The notes: a model not told the origin generated them from the letters alone. Shown: positions 55,658 to 64,000, counted from the first letter of the stretch. The stretch is DNA of 64,000 bases from Sedimentitalea sp041224545 (GCF_041224545.1 NZ_JBGFGP010000143.1:62001-126000); one strand, 5' to 3'. A program made the numbers and translations.

Positions 55658-57073
55658 ATGATGACACGATACCCGCGCGACATGATCGGTTACGGAGCGA
55701 GCACGCCGGATGCGCAGTGGCCGGGCGGTGCCAGGATCGCGGTTCAGATCGTCATGAACTACGAAGAAGGCGGCGAGAACTGCATCCTTCACGGCGATGC
55801 CGCATCCGAGGCGTTCCTGTCGGAAATTGTCGGCGCCGCGCAGTGGCCGGGGCAACGGCACTGGAACATGGAGTCGATCTATGAATACGGTGCCCGGGCC
55901 GGGTTCTGGCGGCTGCATCGCCTGCTTCGCGACGTGCCCGTGACGGTCTATGGCGTTGCGACCGCGTTGGCGCGCTCGCCCGACCAGGTGGCGGCGATGA
56001 AGGACGCGGGCTGGGAAATCGCCAGCCACGGGTTGAAATGGGTTGAATACAAGGACGCGGCCGAGGCCGATGAACGCGCCGACATGGCCGAGGCGATCCG
56101 CCTGCATACAGAGGTTGTCGGCGAGCGCCCGCGCGGGTGGTATACTGGGCGATGTTCGGACAATACCGTGCGACTGGCCGCCGAAGAGGGCGGTTTTGAC
56201 TATGTCGCCGATGTCTACGCCGATGACCTGCCGTATTACGTGCGCTTTGGCGACCGCGATCAGCTTTTGGTGCCCTACACGCTGGACTGCAACGACATGC
56301 GGTTCGCCACGCCGCAGGGGTTCAATTCGGGCGATCAGTTCTATGCCTATCTCAAGGACAGTTTCGATGCGCTTTATGCGGAAGGCGCAGAGGGGGCTCC
56401 CAAGATGTTGTCGATCGGGCTGCATTGCCGCCTGATCGGCCGACCGGGCCGGATCATGGCGCTGAAACGGTTCCTCGACTACGCCCGTGGCCACCAGGAC
56501 GTCTGGTTCGCCACGCGTCTGCAGATCGCGCAGCACTGGGCCAGCATTCACCCGCCGCAAGAGCATCCGCGCCCCTCTGGAATGGACCGGGCCACGTTTG
56601 TCGCCGCCTATGGCAGTGTATTCGAGCATTCGCCCTGGATTGCCGAGCGTGCCTTTGATCTGGAACTGGGCCCGGCGCATGACACGGCGGGCGGATTGCA
56701 CAATGCGCTGGCGCGGATGTTCCGCTCGGCGAGCGAGGCAGAGCGGCTGGGCGTGCTCAAGGCGCATCCGGATCTGGCGGGCAAGCTGGCGGCAGCGGGC
56801 AAGCTGACTGCCGAGAGCACCGCGGAACAGGCAGGGGCCGGGCTGGATATGCTGACCGATGAGGAACGCGAGAGTTTTACCCGGCTGAACGCGGCCTATG
56901 TCGAGAAACACGGGTTTCCCTTCATCATCGCGGTGCGCGACAATGACAAGGCGTCGATCCGTGCCGCGTTCGAGCGCCGCATCGGCAACGACCGCGACAC
57001 GGAATTTGCCGAAGCCTGCCGACAGGTCGAGCGTATTGCCGAACTGCGCCTGCGCGACATGCTGCCCTCATGA
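55658..57073 (+). CDS. Bifunctional allantoinase (PuuE) / OHCU decarboxylase (UraD) fusion
   Basis: 471 aa; GGAGG (55650-55654) precedes ATG 55658. Residues 1-305 are a NodB-fold, PuuE-type allantoinase (NYEEGGENCILHGD, IASHGLKWVEY, CSDNTVRLAAEEGGFDYVAD, SIGLHCRLIGRPGR). After a Pro/His-rich linker (SIHPPQEHPRPSG), residues 308-471 are UraD-type decarboxylase: FEHSPWIAERAF (active-site His), LKAHPDLAGKL, FPFIIAVRDN. One chain therefore carries the steps before and after allantoin: OHCU to allantoin, then allantoin to allantoate. Confidence 0.94.
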   Translation: MMTRYPRDMIGYGASTPDAQWPGGARIAVQIVMNYEEGGENCILHGDAASEAFLSEIVGAAQWPGQRHWNMESIYEYGARAGFWRLHRLLRDVPVTVYGVATALARSPDQVAAMKDAGWEIASHGLKWVEYKDAAEADERADMAEAIRLHTEVVGERPRGWYTGRCSDNTVRLAAEEGGFDYVADVYADDLPYYVRFGDRDQLLVPYTLDCNDMRFATPQGFNSGDQFYAYLKDSFDALYAEGAEGAPKMLSIGLHCRLIGRPGRIMALKRFLDYARGHQDVWFATRLQIAQHWASIHPPQEHPRPSGMDRATFVAAYGSVFEHSPWIAERAFDLELGPAHDTAGGLHNALARMFRSASEAERLGVLKAHPDLAGKLAAAGKLTAESTAEQAGAGLDMLTDEERESFTRLNAAYVEKHGFPFIIAVRDNDKASIRAAFERRIGNDRDTEFAEACRQVERIAELRLRDMLPS

Positions 57074-57591
57074 GCCGGGACATCACGATCCAGCCCATCA
57101 ACGCCGAGGGTTTCGCCCCCTTTGGTAATCTGATCGACTGTGCCGGCGAGCCGGACAAGATCATCAATCAGGGCCAGTGCGGCCGCTACCACGACCGGGC
57201 GCAGCTCGATTTTTCCGGCGGGCGGGCGGGCATCAGCCTGTTCAATGCCAACCCCCGTGTCCTGCCACTGTTGCTGGATATGGTCGAACGCCACCCGGAC
57301 GGGAGCCAGGCCTTCGTGCCGATGACCCACGCGCCATTCCTGGTGGTTGTGGCTCCGGACGAGGGCGGGGTGCCCGGACGGCCATTGGCGTTTCAAACCG
57401 AACCGGGACAGGCCGTCAATTTTTACAAGGGTACGTGGCATGGGGTCCTGACCCCCCTGCATGCGCCGGGTCTGTTCGCGGTGGTTGACAGGATCGGCGC
57501 GGGTGCGAACCTGGAAGAGCATTGGTTTGCCGAGGGTTACCGGATTATCGCCCCCGGTGAGCGGCAGGGTGCGCCGGATAAGGATCGCTGA
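57070..57591 (+). CDS. allA: Ureidoglycolate lyase
   Basis: 173 aa, ATGA overlap with the fusion gene. Splits ureidoglycolate into glyoxylate and urea. The cupin-like family is recognised by INAEGFAPFGNLIDC, FVPMTHAPFLVVVAP, QAVNFYKGTWHGVLTPL and FAVVDRIGAGANLEEHWF. Typical size. Glyoxylate formed here can enter central metabolism. Followed by a 245-bp gap (57592-57836) with no gene that holds two TTTTTGAAA copies (57608 and 57665). Confidence 0.95.
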   Translation: MSRDITIQPINAEGFAPFGNLIDCAGEPDKIINQGQCGRYHDRAQLDFSGGRAGISLFNANPRVLPLLLDMVERHPDGSQAFVPMTHAPFLVVVAPDEGGVPGRPLAFQTEPGQAVNFYKGTWHGVLTPLHAPGLFAVVDRIGAGANLEEHWFAEGYRIIAPGERQGAPDKDR

Positions 57592-57836
57592 TCCCGCCCA
57601 ACGGAAATTTTTGAAACTGCTTTTCCTTTTTGCTGATTTCCCGAAAGGTATGGCTGGGCTAGTCTTTTTGAAAGGCAATCGGAGCTGGCTCGCCGCCAGC
57701 CTTGTTCACAGCAACCTGCAGGCCCGGAATGGGGCGCGTGATCCTGCCGCCGCCCCGGTCCGCGCAGGCCCGGACGACACCCGAAGCCGCCACAAGACGC
57801 GGTACAAGACCCCAATGACCAACCGGAGAGAGAGAC

Positions 57837-59303
57837 ATGGCTGACACTTCGCTAGGGACCGCAGAGCAACTGCGCGACCCGAACTATACACCCGCCATCC
57901 ACAAGGCGATCCCGCTGGGGATTCAGCACGTATTGGCGATGTTCGTGTCCAACGTGACCCCGGCGATCATCGTGGCCGGCGCCGCAGGTTTCGGCTTTGG
58001 ATCGAACTCGCCGGATTTCCCCGAACTGCTCTACCTGATCCAGATGTCGATGTTGTTTGCCGGCATCGCGACATTGCTGCAGACCATCACCATCGGACCG
58101 GTCGGGGCGGCGCTGCCGATTGTTCAGGGCACGTCGTTCGCCTTTATCCCGATCATGATCCCGCTGGTTGCCGGCAAGGGGGTCGACGGGTTGGCCGCAT
58201 TGTTTGGCGGCATCATCGTCGGTGGTATTTTCCATACTGTACTGGGCACCTTCATCGGCAAGATCCGGTTTGCGCTGCCCCCTCTGGTGACCGGGCTGGT
58301 GGTCACCATGATCGGTCTGGCTTTGGTCAAGGTGGGCATCGAATACGCCGCCGGGGGTGTTCCGGCCAAGGCGCGCAACCTGCCGGAATATGGCAGCCTG
58401 CTGAACTGGTCGGCGGCGTTCGTGGTGATTTTTGTCACGCTCGGGCTCAAGTTCTTTGCCCGCGGGATGCTGGCGGTTTCTGCCGTCCTGATCGGTATCA
58501 TCGTCGGCTATTTCTACGCGCTTCTGACCGGGATGCTGACCTTTGAAGCGATCGGCAGCAGCTGGAGCAATGCCGCCGCCTTTGCCCTTCCGCAGCCCCT
58601 GAAATACGGGTTCGAGTTCAGCGCGGCGGCCATCATCGGATTCTGCCTGATGGCCTTTGTCTCGGCGGTCGAAACCGTCGGCGACGTGTCGGGCATCACC
58701 AAGGGGGGCGCGGGGCGCGAAGCGACCGACAAGGAAATCACCGGCGCGACCTATGCCGACGGGCTTGGCTCGGCGCTGGCCGGTATCTTTGGCGGCTTTC
58801 CCAACACCTCGTTCAGCCAGAATGTCGGGCTGATCGCGATGACCGGGGTGATGAGCCGCCACGTCGTCACCTTCGGTGCGCTGTTCCTGATCTTCTGCGG
58901 TCTCGTACCGAAGGTCGGCGCGCTGATCCGCACGGTTCCCATCGAGGTTCTGGGCGGCGGTGTGATCGTGATGTTCGGCATGGTGGTGGCGGCAGGTATC
59001 TCGATGCTGTCCGACGTGAACTGGAACCGGCGCAACATGGTGATCTTTGCCGTTGCGATCTCTTTCGGTCTCGGGCTGCAGCTCGAGGTTATGAACGTCG
59101 CGCCGGGGGCGGCAAACGCGTTGCAGAAACTGCCCGACTCGCTGCGCATCCTGGGTGCGTCTGGCATTCTGCCCGCCGCCCTGATCGCGATTGTCCTGAA
59201 CCTCGTGCTGCCCGAGGAGCTTGCGGATGAGGCGACCGAGGAAGTTTCGGGTGGGCTGGCCGGGCATGGCCGGGGATCACTGGCAAAGGACGACCACGTC
59301 TGA
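57837..59303 (+). CDS. NCS2 family nucleobase permease (urate/xanthine type)
   Basis: 488 aa, about 12-14 membrane segments. The NCS2 signature QNVGLIAMTG is present in TSFSQNVGLIAMTGVMSR, and the AFVSAVETVGDVSGITKGG segment bears the family's conserved acidic residue on TM8. Family members import xanthine, uracil or urate with protons. Its place in the urate cluster favours urate or xanthine uptake (inference). Confidence 0.92.
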   Translation: MADTSLGTAEQLRDPNYTPAIHKAIPLGIQHVLAMFVSNVTPAIIVAGAAGFGFGSNSPDFPELLYLIQMSMLFAGIATLLQTITIGPVGAALPIVQGTSFAFIPIMIPLVAGKGVDGLAALFGGIIVGGIFHTVLGTFIGKIRFALPPLVTGLVVTMIGLALVKVGIEYAAGGVPAKARNLPEYGSLLNWSAAFVVIFVTLGLKFFARGMLAVSAVLIGIIVGYFYALLTGMLTFEAIGSSWSNAAAFALPQPLKYGFEFSAAAIIGFCLMAFVSAVETVGDVSGITKGGAGREATDKEITGATYADGLGSALAGIFGGFPNTSFSQNVGLIAMTGVMSRHVVTFGALFLIFCGLVPKVGALIRTVPIEVLGGGVIVMFGMVVAAGISMLSDVNWNRRNMVIFAVAISFGLGLQLEVMNVAPGAANALQKLPDSLRILGASGILPAALIAIVLNLVLPEELADEATEEVSGGLAGHGRGSLAKDDHV

Positions 59304-59321
59304 GCAGTCGGGGCCGGGGGG

Positions 59322-60317
59322 CTAAATGGCCTCCCGGTTTGCCATCCGGGCCGCGACATCGAGCATACGCGCCGAGAATCCCCATTCATTGTCATACCAG
59401 CCAAAGACCCGCGCCTGGCGTTGATGGACGATCCGGGTTTCCGGACCCGCGATGACGAGCGATTCAGGGCGGCCGCGCAGATCGGAAGAAACCAGAGGCA
59501 AATCGGTCCAGCCGAGCACCGGCTGCTCTTCGACTTTCGCGCGCAACGCCTGTGCAAAGGCGTCTGCATCCATCACGTCCCGCATCGTCAGGACGAGATC
59601 GACCGCCGACACGCTGGCCGTCGGCACGCGGACCGCCGAGCCGCTGATCCGGCCCGCCAGGTTTGGCAGGACTTCGTCAATGAGATGGGTGGCGCTTGAG
59701 GTCGTGGGCACCATCGACAACGCGCCCGCCCTGCTGCGTGCCATGTCGCCGCGCGGTGCGTCGACCATGGGCTGGCTGTTGGTATAACAATGGATCGTTG
59801 TCATGTGGGCGGTCTCGACCCCGCAGAGACCGTCAAGCAGCCCGAGCAGCGGGGCCAGCGCATTGGTTGTGCAGGAGGCGTTCGAGACAACCCGCGCATC
59901 ACCGAGCCTTTCCTCGTTCGCGCCCAGCACGACAGTCACCTCGGCGGCCGGTGACGGGCCTGAAATCAGGACCGATCTCGCCCCGGCCTGTAGGCCACGG
60001 CGGGCCACGTTGGTTTCCCGCGCGATGCCGGTGCATTCCAGAACCACGTCGACCCCCGACAAATCCAGTCGCGACAGATCGTCTTGCCGGGTCAGCGCGA
60101 TGTGATGCCCGGCGACCGAGAGGGTTTCGCCCTGAATCGCGACCTCATGCGGCAGCGGGCCAAAGGTACTGTCATACCGGAACAGGTAGCCGAGCATGTC
60201 ACCCGGAGCGATGTCGTTGATCAGCGCAACCTGCACGCCATTGGCGTCCGGCAGGTTCAGGACCTGCCGGAGAATAGTGCGGCCGATCCGGCCGAATCCA
60301 TTGATCGCGATACGCAT
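59322..60317 (-). CDS. Glyceraldehyde-3-phosphate dehydrogenase-like, divergent paralogue
   Basis: 331 aa from ATG 60317. MRIAINGFGRIGRTIL and the catalytic VVSNASCTTNALAPLLGL are present; the second Cys of the usual CTTNC is Ala. TTIHCYTNSQPMVD replaces the usual TTIHSYTGDQ block, and FGWYDNEWGFSARM closes the protein. It could be a gluconeogenic GapB-like or an erythrose-4-phosphate dehydrogenase-like enzyme. It lies between the permease and allE without clear link to ureide metabolism. Confidence 0.85.
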   Translation of the reverse strand: MRIAINGFGRIGRTILRQVLNLPDANGVQVALINDIAPGDMLGYLFRYDSTFGPLPHEVAIQGETLSVAGHHIALTRQDDLSRLDLSGVDVVLECTGIARETNVARRGLQAGARSVLISGPSPAAEVTVVLGANEERLGDARVVSNASCTTNALAPLLGLLDGLCGVETAHMTTIHCYTNSQPMVDAPRGDMARSRAGALSMVPTTSSATHLIDEVLPNLAGRISGSAVRVPTASVSAVDLVLTMRDVMDADAFAQALRAKVEEQPVLGWTDLPLVSSDLRGRPESLVIAGPETRIVHQRQARVFGWYDNEWGFSARMLDVAARMANREAI

Positions 60318-60377
60318 GGACGAGATATTGCAGGGTTGTACGCCAAGCTCAACCACGCTCGGAGAGCCGATGCGGGT

Positions 60378-60707
60378 TTACACCGGGCAGACCATGTCCG
60401 CATGGTACTGCGCTGTCGTATCCTGCCAGATGCGACCGGGGATGACCTTGCATCCCGTCGCGGTTTCCAGTGCCTTGACCGCCTGCGGGGTACGCAGGGC
60501 TGCGGGACGGCCGAAAGGGTTGAGATTGTTGTTGTCGCGCGATGCGACAAAGGCGTTCGGCCGCTCGGGTACGCTGGACACCGTCCAGATGCGTCCGAGC
60601 ACCTCGACCTGCCTGACTTCGGGTGCGGCCAGAACCGGACCTTCCGCACAGCCCGCCAAGAGGAACATCATGACCGGAATTACAGGGAGCAATCTTTTAC
60701 ATATCAT
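60378..60707 (-). CDS. Small lipoprotein of unknown function
   Basis: 109 aa from the second of two adjacent ATGs (60707), with GGAGG 6 bp upstream. Signal with lipobox MMFLLAGCAEGP. The mature protein shows VEVLGRIWTVSSVPERPNAF, NNNLNPFGRPAALRTPQAVK and a Cys pair (TGCKVIPGRIW, MVCPV) that could form a disulfide. I do not recognise the family; similar short lipoproteins occur widely in Rhodobacterales. Confidence 0.7.
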   Translation of the reverse strand: MICKRLLPVIPVMMFLLAGCAEGPVLAAPEVRQVEVLGRIWTVSSVPERPNAFVASRDNNNLNPFGRPAALRTPQAVKALETATGCKVIPGRIWQDTTAQYHADMVCPV

Positions 60708-60799
60708 CATCTGCCTCCGGGTTGGCGCACGACACGCAGGGGTGGATGCGCTGCGCTTGCGGACAACCTTGGCGCAATCCGCCCGCTTGGGCAAGCGTG

Positions 60800-61633
60800 T
60801 CAGCGCTGCGACAGGCGCAGGGGCATGTGACGGTTGACGTCCTTGTAAAGCAGGTAGCGAAACGGGCCGGGACCGCCGGCATAACAGGCCTGCGGACAGA
60901 ACGCGCGCAGCCACATGTAATCGCCCGCCTCGACCTCGACCCAATCCTGATTGAGCCGATAGACCGCCTTGCCTTCGAGCACGTAAAGCCCGTGCTCCAT
61001 CACATGCGTTTCAAGGAAGGGGATGACGCCGCCGGGTTGAAAGGTGACGATGGTGACATGCATGTCGTGCCGCATGTCGGCCGGGTCCACAAACCGGGTC
61101 GTGGCCCAGCGTCCTTCGGTGCCCGGCATGGGCGTCGGCGCCACATCCGCGTCGCATGTCACGAAAGGGTCGGGGGCATCAACGCCGGATACGGGTTGAT
61201 AGGCCTTGCGGATCCAGTGAAACCTTGCCTCGCCACCAGCATGGTTGTGCAGGGTCCATGTGCATCCGGCGGGCAGATAGGCAAAGCCGCCGGCATTCAT
61301 CACATGCCGATCCCCGGCGATGGTCAGCGTGATCGCACCCTCGACAACGAAGATGACGCCCTCCGCTTCCGGATCGCTTTCGGGCGTATCGCTGCCGCCA
61401 CCGGCGGCCACCTCCATGATGTAATGCGAAAACGTTTCGGCGAACCCGGTCATCGGTCGGGCAATCACCCAGAGCCGCGTTGCCGTCCAATGGGGCAGAA
61501 AGCTCGTCGTGATGTCACGCATGGTGCCCTTGGGGATCACCGCATAGGTATCGGTGAACATCGCGCGGTCGGTCAGGAGCTGTTCCTGCGGCGGGTGCCC
61601 GCCGGTCGGGGCGAAATATCTGGATTGGGGCAT
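60800..61633 (-). CDS. allE: (S)-ureidoglycine aminohydrolase
   Basis: 277 aa from ATG 61633. Two-cupin, metal-dependent enzyme converting (S)-ureidoglycine to (S)-ureidoglycolate and ammonia. Start MPQSRYFAPTGGHPPQEQLL and middle block EGVIFVVEGAITLTIAG (first cupin) are typical; the second cupin carries the metal residues in FLETHVMEHGLYVLEGKAVYRL, and the protein ends near YLLYKDVNRHMPL. It supplies the substrate of AllA. Allantoate amidohydrolase, needed just before it, is not in the window. Confidence 0.93.
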   Translation of the reverse strand: MPQSRYFAPTGGHPPQEQLLTDRAMFTDTYAVIPKGTMRDITTSFLPHWTATRLWVIARPMTGFAETFSHYIMEVAAGGGSDTPESDPEAEGVIFVVEGAITLTIAGDRHVMNAGGFAYLPAGCTWTLHNHAGGEARFHWIRKAYQPVSGVDAPDPFVTCDADVAPTPMPGTEGRWATTRFVDPADMRHDMHVTIVTFQPGGVIPFLETHVMEHGLYVLEGKAVYRLNQDWVEVEAGDYMWLRAFCPQACYAGGPGPFRYLLYKDVNRHMPLRLSQR

Positions 61634-61829
61634 CCGGTTCCTCGCTGAATGGATGCCGGTAGAATGCGGCAGGTGACAGACCAAACCAACCGGGTTAGGC
61701 CAAGTAGGATATATCGTCTTTTTTTGAAGATTGACCGCGCGGAACCGGTTTCGCCGTAGACTCGGGGGTGCCTGCTTTGGCAAGGTTGCACGAGAGCCTG
61801 AAACATGCCGCAAACCGGAGGTCGGAGCA

Positions 61830-62201
61830 TTGGCCCGAACGATCACGAGACATGCAATCAAACTCATGCTGGTGCTGGCCGTTACATTGGCCGCGCCAGC
61901 GGGCGCAATAGCGAAGCCGCTGAGCAAGATGCTCGCGGATTCCGGGCTGAGTCCGCAGGATTTCGACATGCTGTTGGCCAAGGAAAAAGAGCTCTACATA
62001 CCGAAGGTGCGCAAGACCGGCACGACGCTGACGTGGTCGAATCCCGCGACGGGCGCGCGCGGTGATGTCAAGCTGGCTTCGGTGCGTGGGGATTGCGTGG
62101 TCATTGCACATTCGATCTATCCCAAGGACGTGGTCGAGCCGATCCTTCTGGAGCCGAAGATGTGCAAATCTGCAGACGGGCGCTGGCTGCTTGCGCCATA
62201 G
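61830..62201 (+). CDS. Secreted protein of unknown function
   Basis: 123 aa if started at TTG 61830, with GGAGG 61817-61821; an internal ATG at 61866 would shorten the signal. Signal peptide with basic start (RTITRHAIKLMLVLAVTLAA) and cleavage near GAIAKP. The mature part includes KMLADSGLSPQDFDML, YIPKVRKTGTTLTWSNPATG and DCVVIAHSIYPK, with two Cys that may pair. No family recognised. It lies 8 bp before the next secreted protein, suggesting a pair. Confidence 0.7.
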   Translation: MARTITRHAIKLMLVLAVTLAAPAGAIAKPLSKMLADSGLSPQDFDMLLAKEKELYIPKVRKTGTTLTWSNPATGARGDVKLASVRGDCVVIAHSIYPKDVVEPILLEPKMCKSADGRWLLAP

Positions 62202-62208
62202 GGGCCGC

Positions 62209-63165
62209 ATGCTGCGTGCGCTCACCGGAGTCTTTGCGTTTGCCCTCGCGGTTCAGGTCGCGGCGCAGACACCGGAATGGCAGTTCCGGTCATTCGACGA
62301 CGGGGCGTATTTCACCGGGCTGATTTCACCAAACACGGATCAGGACGTGATGTTCCTGTGTGGCGAGCGTTCGCCAAAGGGTCTCACCGCGCAGCAGACC
62401 GGCAATCTGGAGCCCGACATCACGCCCCGTGACAGCCTGCGGCTCTACATCGGAGACGCTGTGCTCGGGAGGTACGACGGCGTCACGCAACGGCGGCGGG
62501 ACGTGATGCTGATCGTCGGGGCAACGGGGTATCGTCTGCCGGTTGTAAACAGGAATTCGCTTTATTCGTCGTGGGAGGCCGATCTTCCCGCGACGGATGC
62601 GGTTTTTGCCGCCATCGCGGCCCGGCCCGACTTTGAAATCCGAAGCGATACCGGCGCGCGGGTCGTGACGTCGCGCGGGTTTCTTGCGGCGCATACCGCA
62701 TTGACCCGGCATTGCCAGTCGATGTTCACGGCAATTGGCGAACCCTGGACCTCGGTGCCCGCTGCCGCAACCCCCGTGGTGTCCATGCGTGAAGTGGCCG
62801 AAGCATCGATAAGCTCAGGTTGCGGCGGCCCGGCCACGCTGGAGCCGGAGGCCTTGCACAGCGGTGACATTGACGGTGACGGCCTTGAGGATGTGGTGGT
62901 GTACTGGAACGGGATCACCTGTTCCGCCGGGTATCCACGCCCCTTCTGCGGTGCCTCGGCGTGTTCGGCGAAGTTCTTTGTCAGTTCGCTGCACGCGCGG
63001 GGCGTGCCGCCAAAGAACCTTCTGACGCAGGGGGTCCGAATGCAACCTCTCAGCAATGGCAATACCGGTGTCGTGACCACCGGCAGCTTGTCGAGCTGCC
63101 AGAATCGCGCAACCTGCGACTTCATCTGGTACTGGAACGGCCGCGAGATCACGCTGCTGAAATAG
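62209..63165 (+). CDS. Secreted protein with FG-GAP-like calcium loop
   Basis: 318 aa from ATG 62209. Signal peptide about residues 1-19 (MLRALTGVFAFALAVQVAA). The N-terminal half has no recognised fold. Around residue 224 is HSGDIDGDGLEDVVVYWNG, a DxDxDG calcium-binding loop like those of FG-GAP or integrin-type repeats, though only one copy is seen. Later cysteine pairs (CSAGYPRPFCGASAC, SSCQNRATC) suggest disulfides. Function unknown. Confidence 0.72.
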   Translation: MLRALTGVFAFALAVQVAAQTPEWQFRSFDDGAYFTGLISPNTDQDVMFLCGERSPKGLTAQQTGNLEPDITPRDSLRLYIGDAVLGRYDGVTQRRRDVMLIVGATGYRLPVVNRNSLYSSWEADLPATDAVFAAIAARPDFEIRSDTGARVVTSRGFLAAHTALTRHCQSMFTAIGEPWTSVPAAATPVVSMREVAEASISSGCGGPATLEPEALHSGDIDGDGLEDVVVYWNGITCSAGYPRPFCGASACSAKFFVSSLHARGVPPKNLLTQGVRMQPLSNGNTGVVTTGSLSSCQNRATCDFIWYWNGREITLLK

Positions 63166-63208
63166 CGCGTCTCGCGGGCGATTCAAAATAGGTCAGGGCC
63201 GAAACAGG

Positions 63209-63916
63209 TCAGGCCGGGGCATCTCCGGCCCGTGCCTGCACCTTGTGAAAGATGTGGGTAAAGGTTGCCGCGCCGAGGATTGGTATCAACAGGTTGATCA
63301 ACGGGATCGACAACGGGATCGCCATCAGCGTACCGGCCACCCAGATCGTCGTGCTGTATTGGGCGCGAAGCTGTTTGGCCCGCGTCCGACCGACCCTGCG
63401 CATGGCGGCGAGCATGAAATATTCCCGTCCAAGCAGAAACCCGTTCAGCGCCCAGAAGATGAGCGGTGCCAGTGGCGGGAACATGACATAGAGCAACAGC
63501 GCAACGATATTCGCCCCGATCAGCACTCCGAGAAAATTCACCGTGTCGCGCAGCGCATCGCCAAAGGGCACGCCGGGCACGTCGGGCAGGCCGGGATAAT
63601 GCTTGTCCTCGACCGCCTGCGCGACCTCGTCAAGAAACATCGAGGTGATCGCAGACGCCACCGGCACCATCAGAAACACCGACAGAACCATCATCACGAC
63701 AAGCGATGTCCAGCTCGCCAGATCCCCGAGCCATGTCACCTCTCCGATAAGGGGAAGTGTGGCATCATCGCCCACCAGAAAGCCGATCAGCCAGCCGAAA
63801 CCGGCGGTTGCCGCGATCAGCAAAAGGATGGTCAGCGCCAGCCCGAGCAGCAGGACGCGACGAAAGCGCGGGTCGCCAAGTTGGCCGAGCGCCAGTGAAA
63901 ACGATTGAAGGATCAT
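63209..63916 (-). CDS. EI24/CysZ-like integral membrane protein
   Basis: 235 aa from ATG 63916, which overlaps the upstream stop (ATGA); this decides against ATG 63928. About five to six hydrophobic stretches, such as VLLLGLALTILLLIAATAGF and LVVMMVLSVFLMVPVASA, and the conserved YVMFPPLAPLIFWALNGFLL-GREYF segment identify the EI24 (CysZ) family. CysZ is a sulfate uptake channel in some bacteria; alphaproteobacterial members are mostly untested. Confidence 0.82.
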   Translation of the reverse strand: MILQSFSLALGQLGDPRFRRVLLLGLALTILLLIAATAGFGWLIGFLVGDDATLPLIGEVTWLGDLASWTSLVVMMVLSVFLMVPVASAITSMFLDEVAQAVEDKHYPGLPDVPGVPFGDALRDTVNFLGVLIGANIVALLLYVMFPPLAPLIFWALNGFLLGREYFMLAAMRRVGRTRAKQLRAQYSTTIWVAGTLMAIPLSIPLINLLIPILGAATFTHIFHKVQARAGDAPA

Positions 63917-64000
63917 GTGTCGCGCCATTCCGTGATGCTGTCGATATCGGGGCGGGGCCGCTCCGGAGGGGCCGAGCCTTCGGTCCCGATATGGATCAGG
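63913..64000 (-). CDS. 3' end of a probable nitroreductase family gene
   Basis: Only the last 28 codons are present: IHIGTEGSAPPERPRPDIDS then ITEWRDT and a stop, overlapping the EI24 start. The pattern IHIGT...PPERPRPD resembles the C-terminus of small FMN nitroreductases. The assignment rests on a short tail and is tentative. Confidence 0.5.
   Translation of the reverse strand, partial: LIHIGTEGSAPPERPRPDIDSITEWRDT

Noticed and set aside
55600..55660. Sigma-54 promoter upstream of the puuE-uraD gene (TGGCA...)
   Set aside because: The second half (TTGCA-like with correct 5-bp spacing) is absent.
57852..59267. Minus-strand 471-codon frame over the NCS2 permease
   Set aside because: Its highly charged, Asp/His/Arg/Gln-rich translation is what antisense of membrane-protein codons gives.

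Overview
The window is a GC-rich chromosomal segment from an alphaproteobacterium, most likely a Rhodobacterales (Roseobacter-group) species. The basis is protein content: an aa3-type cytochrome oxidase subunit IV mini-gene, a DmdC-like acyl-CoA dehydrogenase, PuuD-type urate oxidation, and a gene-end motif I associate with this order. No rRNA, tRNA, CRISPR, phage or insertion sequence was seen. Coding density is high and many genes overlap by ATGA.

Layout. 1-9.7 kb: a PhzF-like protein (5' end missing), a GT10 fucosyltransferase-like protein, uracil-DNA glycosylase, a phosphoesterase, MoaB, an RND efflux pair, a NUDIX protein and a DsbD-alpha-like protein. 9.7-18 kb: YqgE, Sua5, a DmdC-type acyl-CoA dehydrogenase with an MBL hydrolase, a DUF6173-like protein, then a possible lipid-envelope group (membrane GDPD, PLA2-like secreted protein, CoxIV mini-protein, LRAT/NlpC-like lipoprotein). 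18-22.5 kb: AzlCD and an fdhD-mobA-mobB-moeA molybdenum-cofactor operon. 22.5-30.7 kb: a sugar-acid catabolic island. Its minus-strand operon (SDR, IlvD/Edd dehydratase, FAH hydrolase, 2-hydroxyacid dehydrogenase) fits a non-phosphorylative route for an L-fucose-type sugar acid. DenD and altronate dehydratase lie beside it. Between them are decayed genes: idnD, idnO-like, a GntR/FCD regulator, and perhaps a TRAP small subunit.

31-36.8 kb: an aceE-aceF-lpd pyruvate dehydrogenase operon of the homodimeric-E1 type, with a lipoyl domain on E3, followed by a nested palindrome that looks like a mobile repeat. 37-46.6 kb: EthD, AraC, GAPDH, an orphan ExoY-like sugar transferase behind a structured leader, and a xylose unit (xylBA, ROK repressor, glucokinase). 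A 23-bp palindrome before glk recurs in degenerate form before xylB, which suggests a local regulon. 46.6-52.8 kb: tamB-tamA, with an exact 183-bp-period tandem repeat inside tamB. 52.9-61.6 kb: a purine (urate to glyoxylate) cluster of puuD, LysR, uraH, a puuE-uraD fusion, allA, an NCS2 permease and allE; allantoate hydrolase is not in the window. A second GAPDH and a small lipoprotein interrupt it. 61.8-64 kb: two secreted proteins of unknown function, a CysZ/EI24-like membrane protein and the 3' end of a probable nitroreductase.

Most of the window is ordinary metabolism. The points best worth a second look are the decayed sugar-acid locus, the xylose operator pair, the tamB repeat, the nested palindrome after lpd, and the PLA2-like and LRAT-like proteins near the GDPD.
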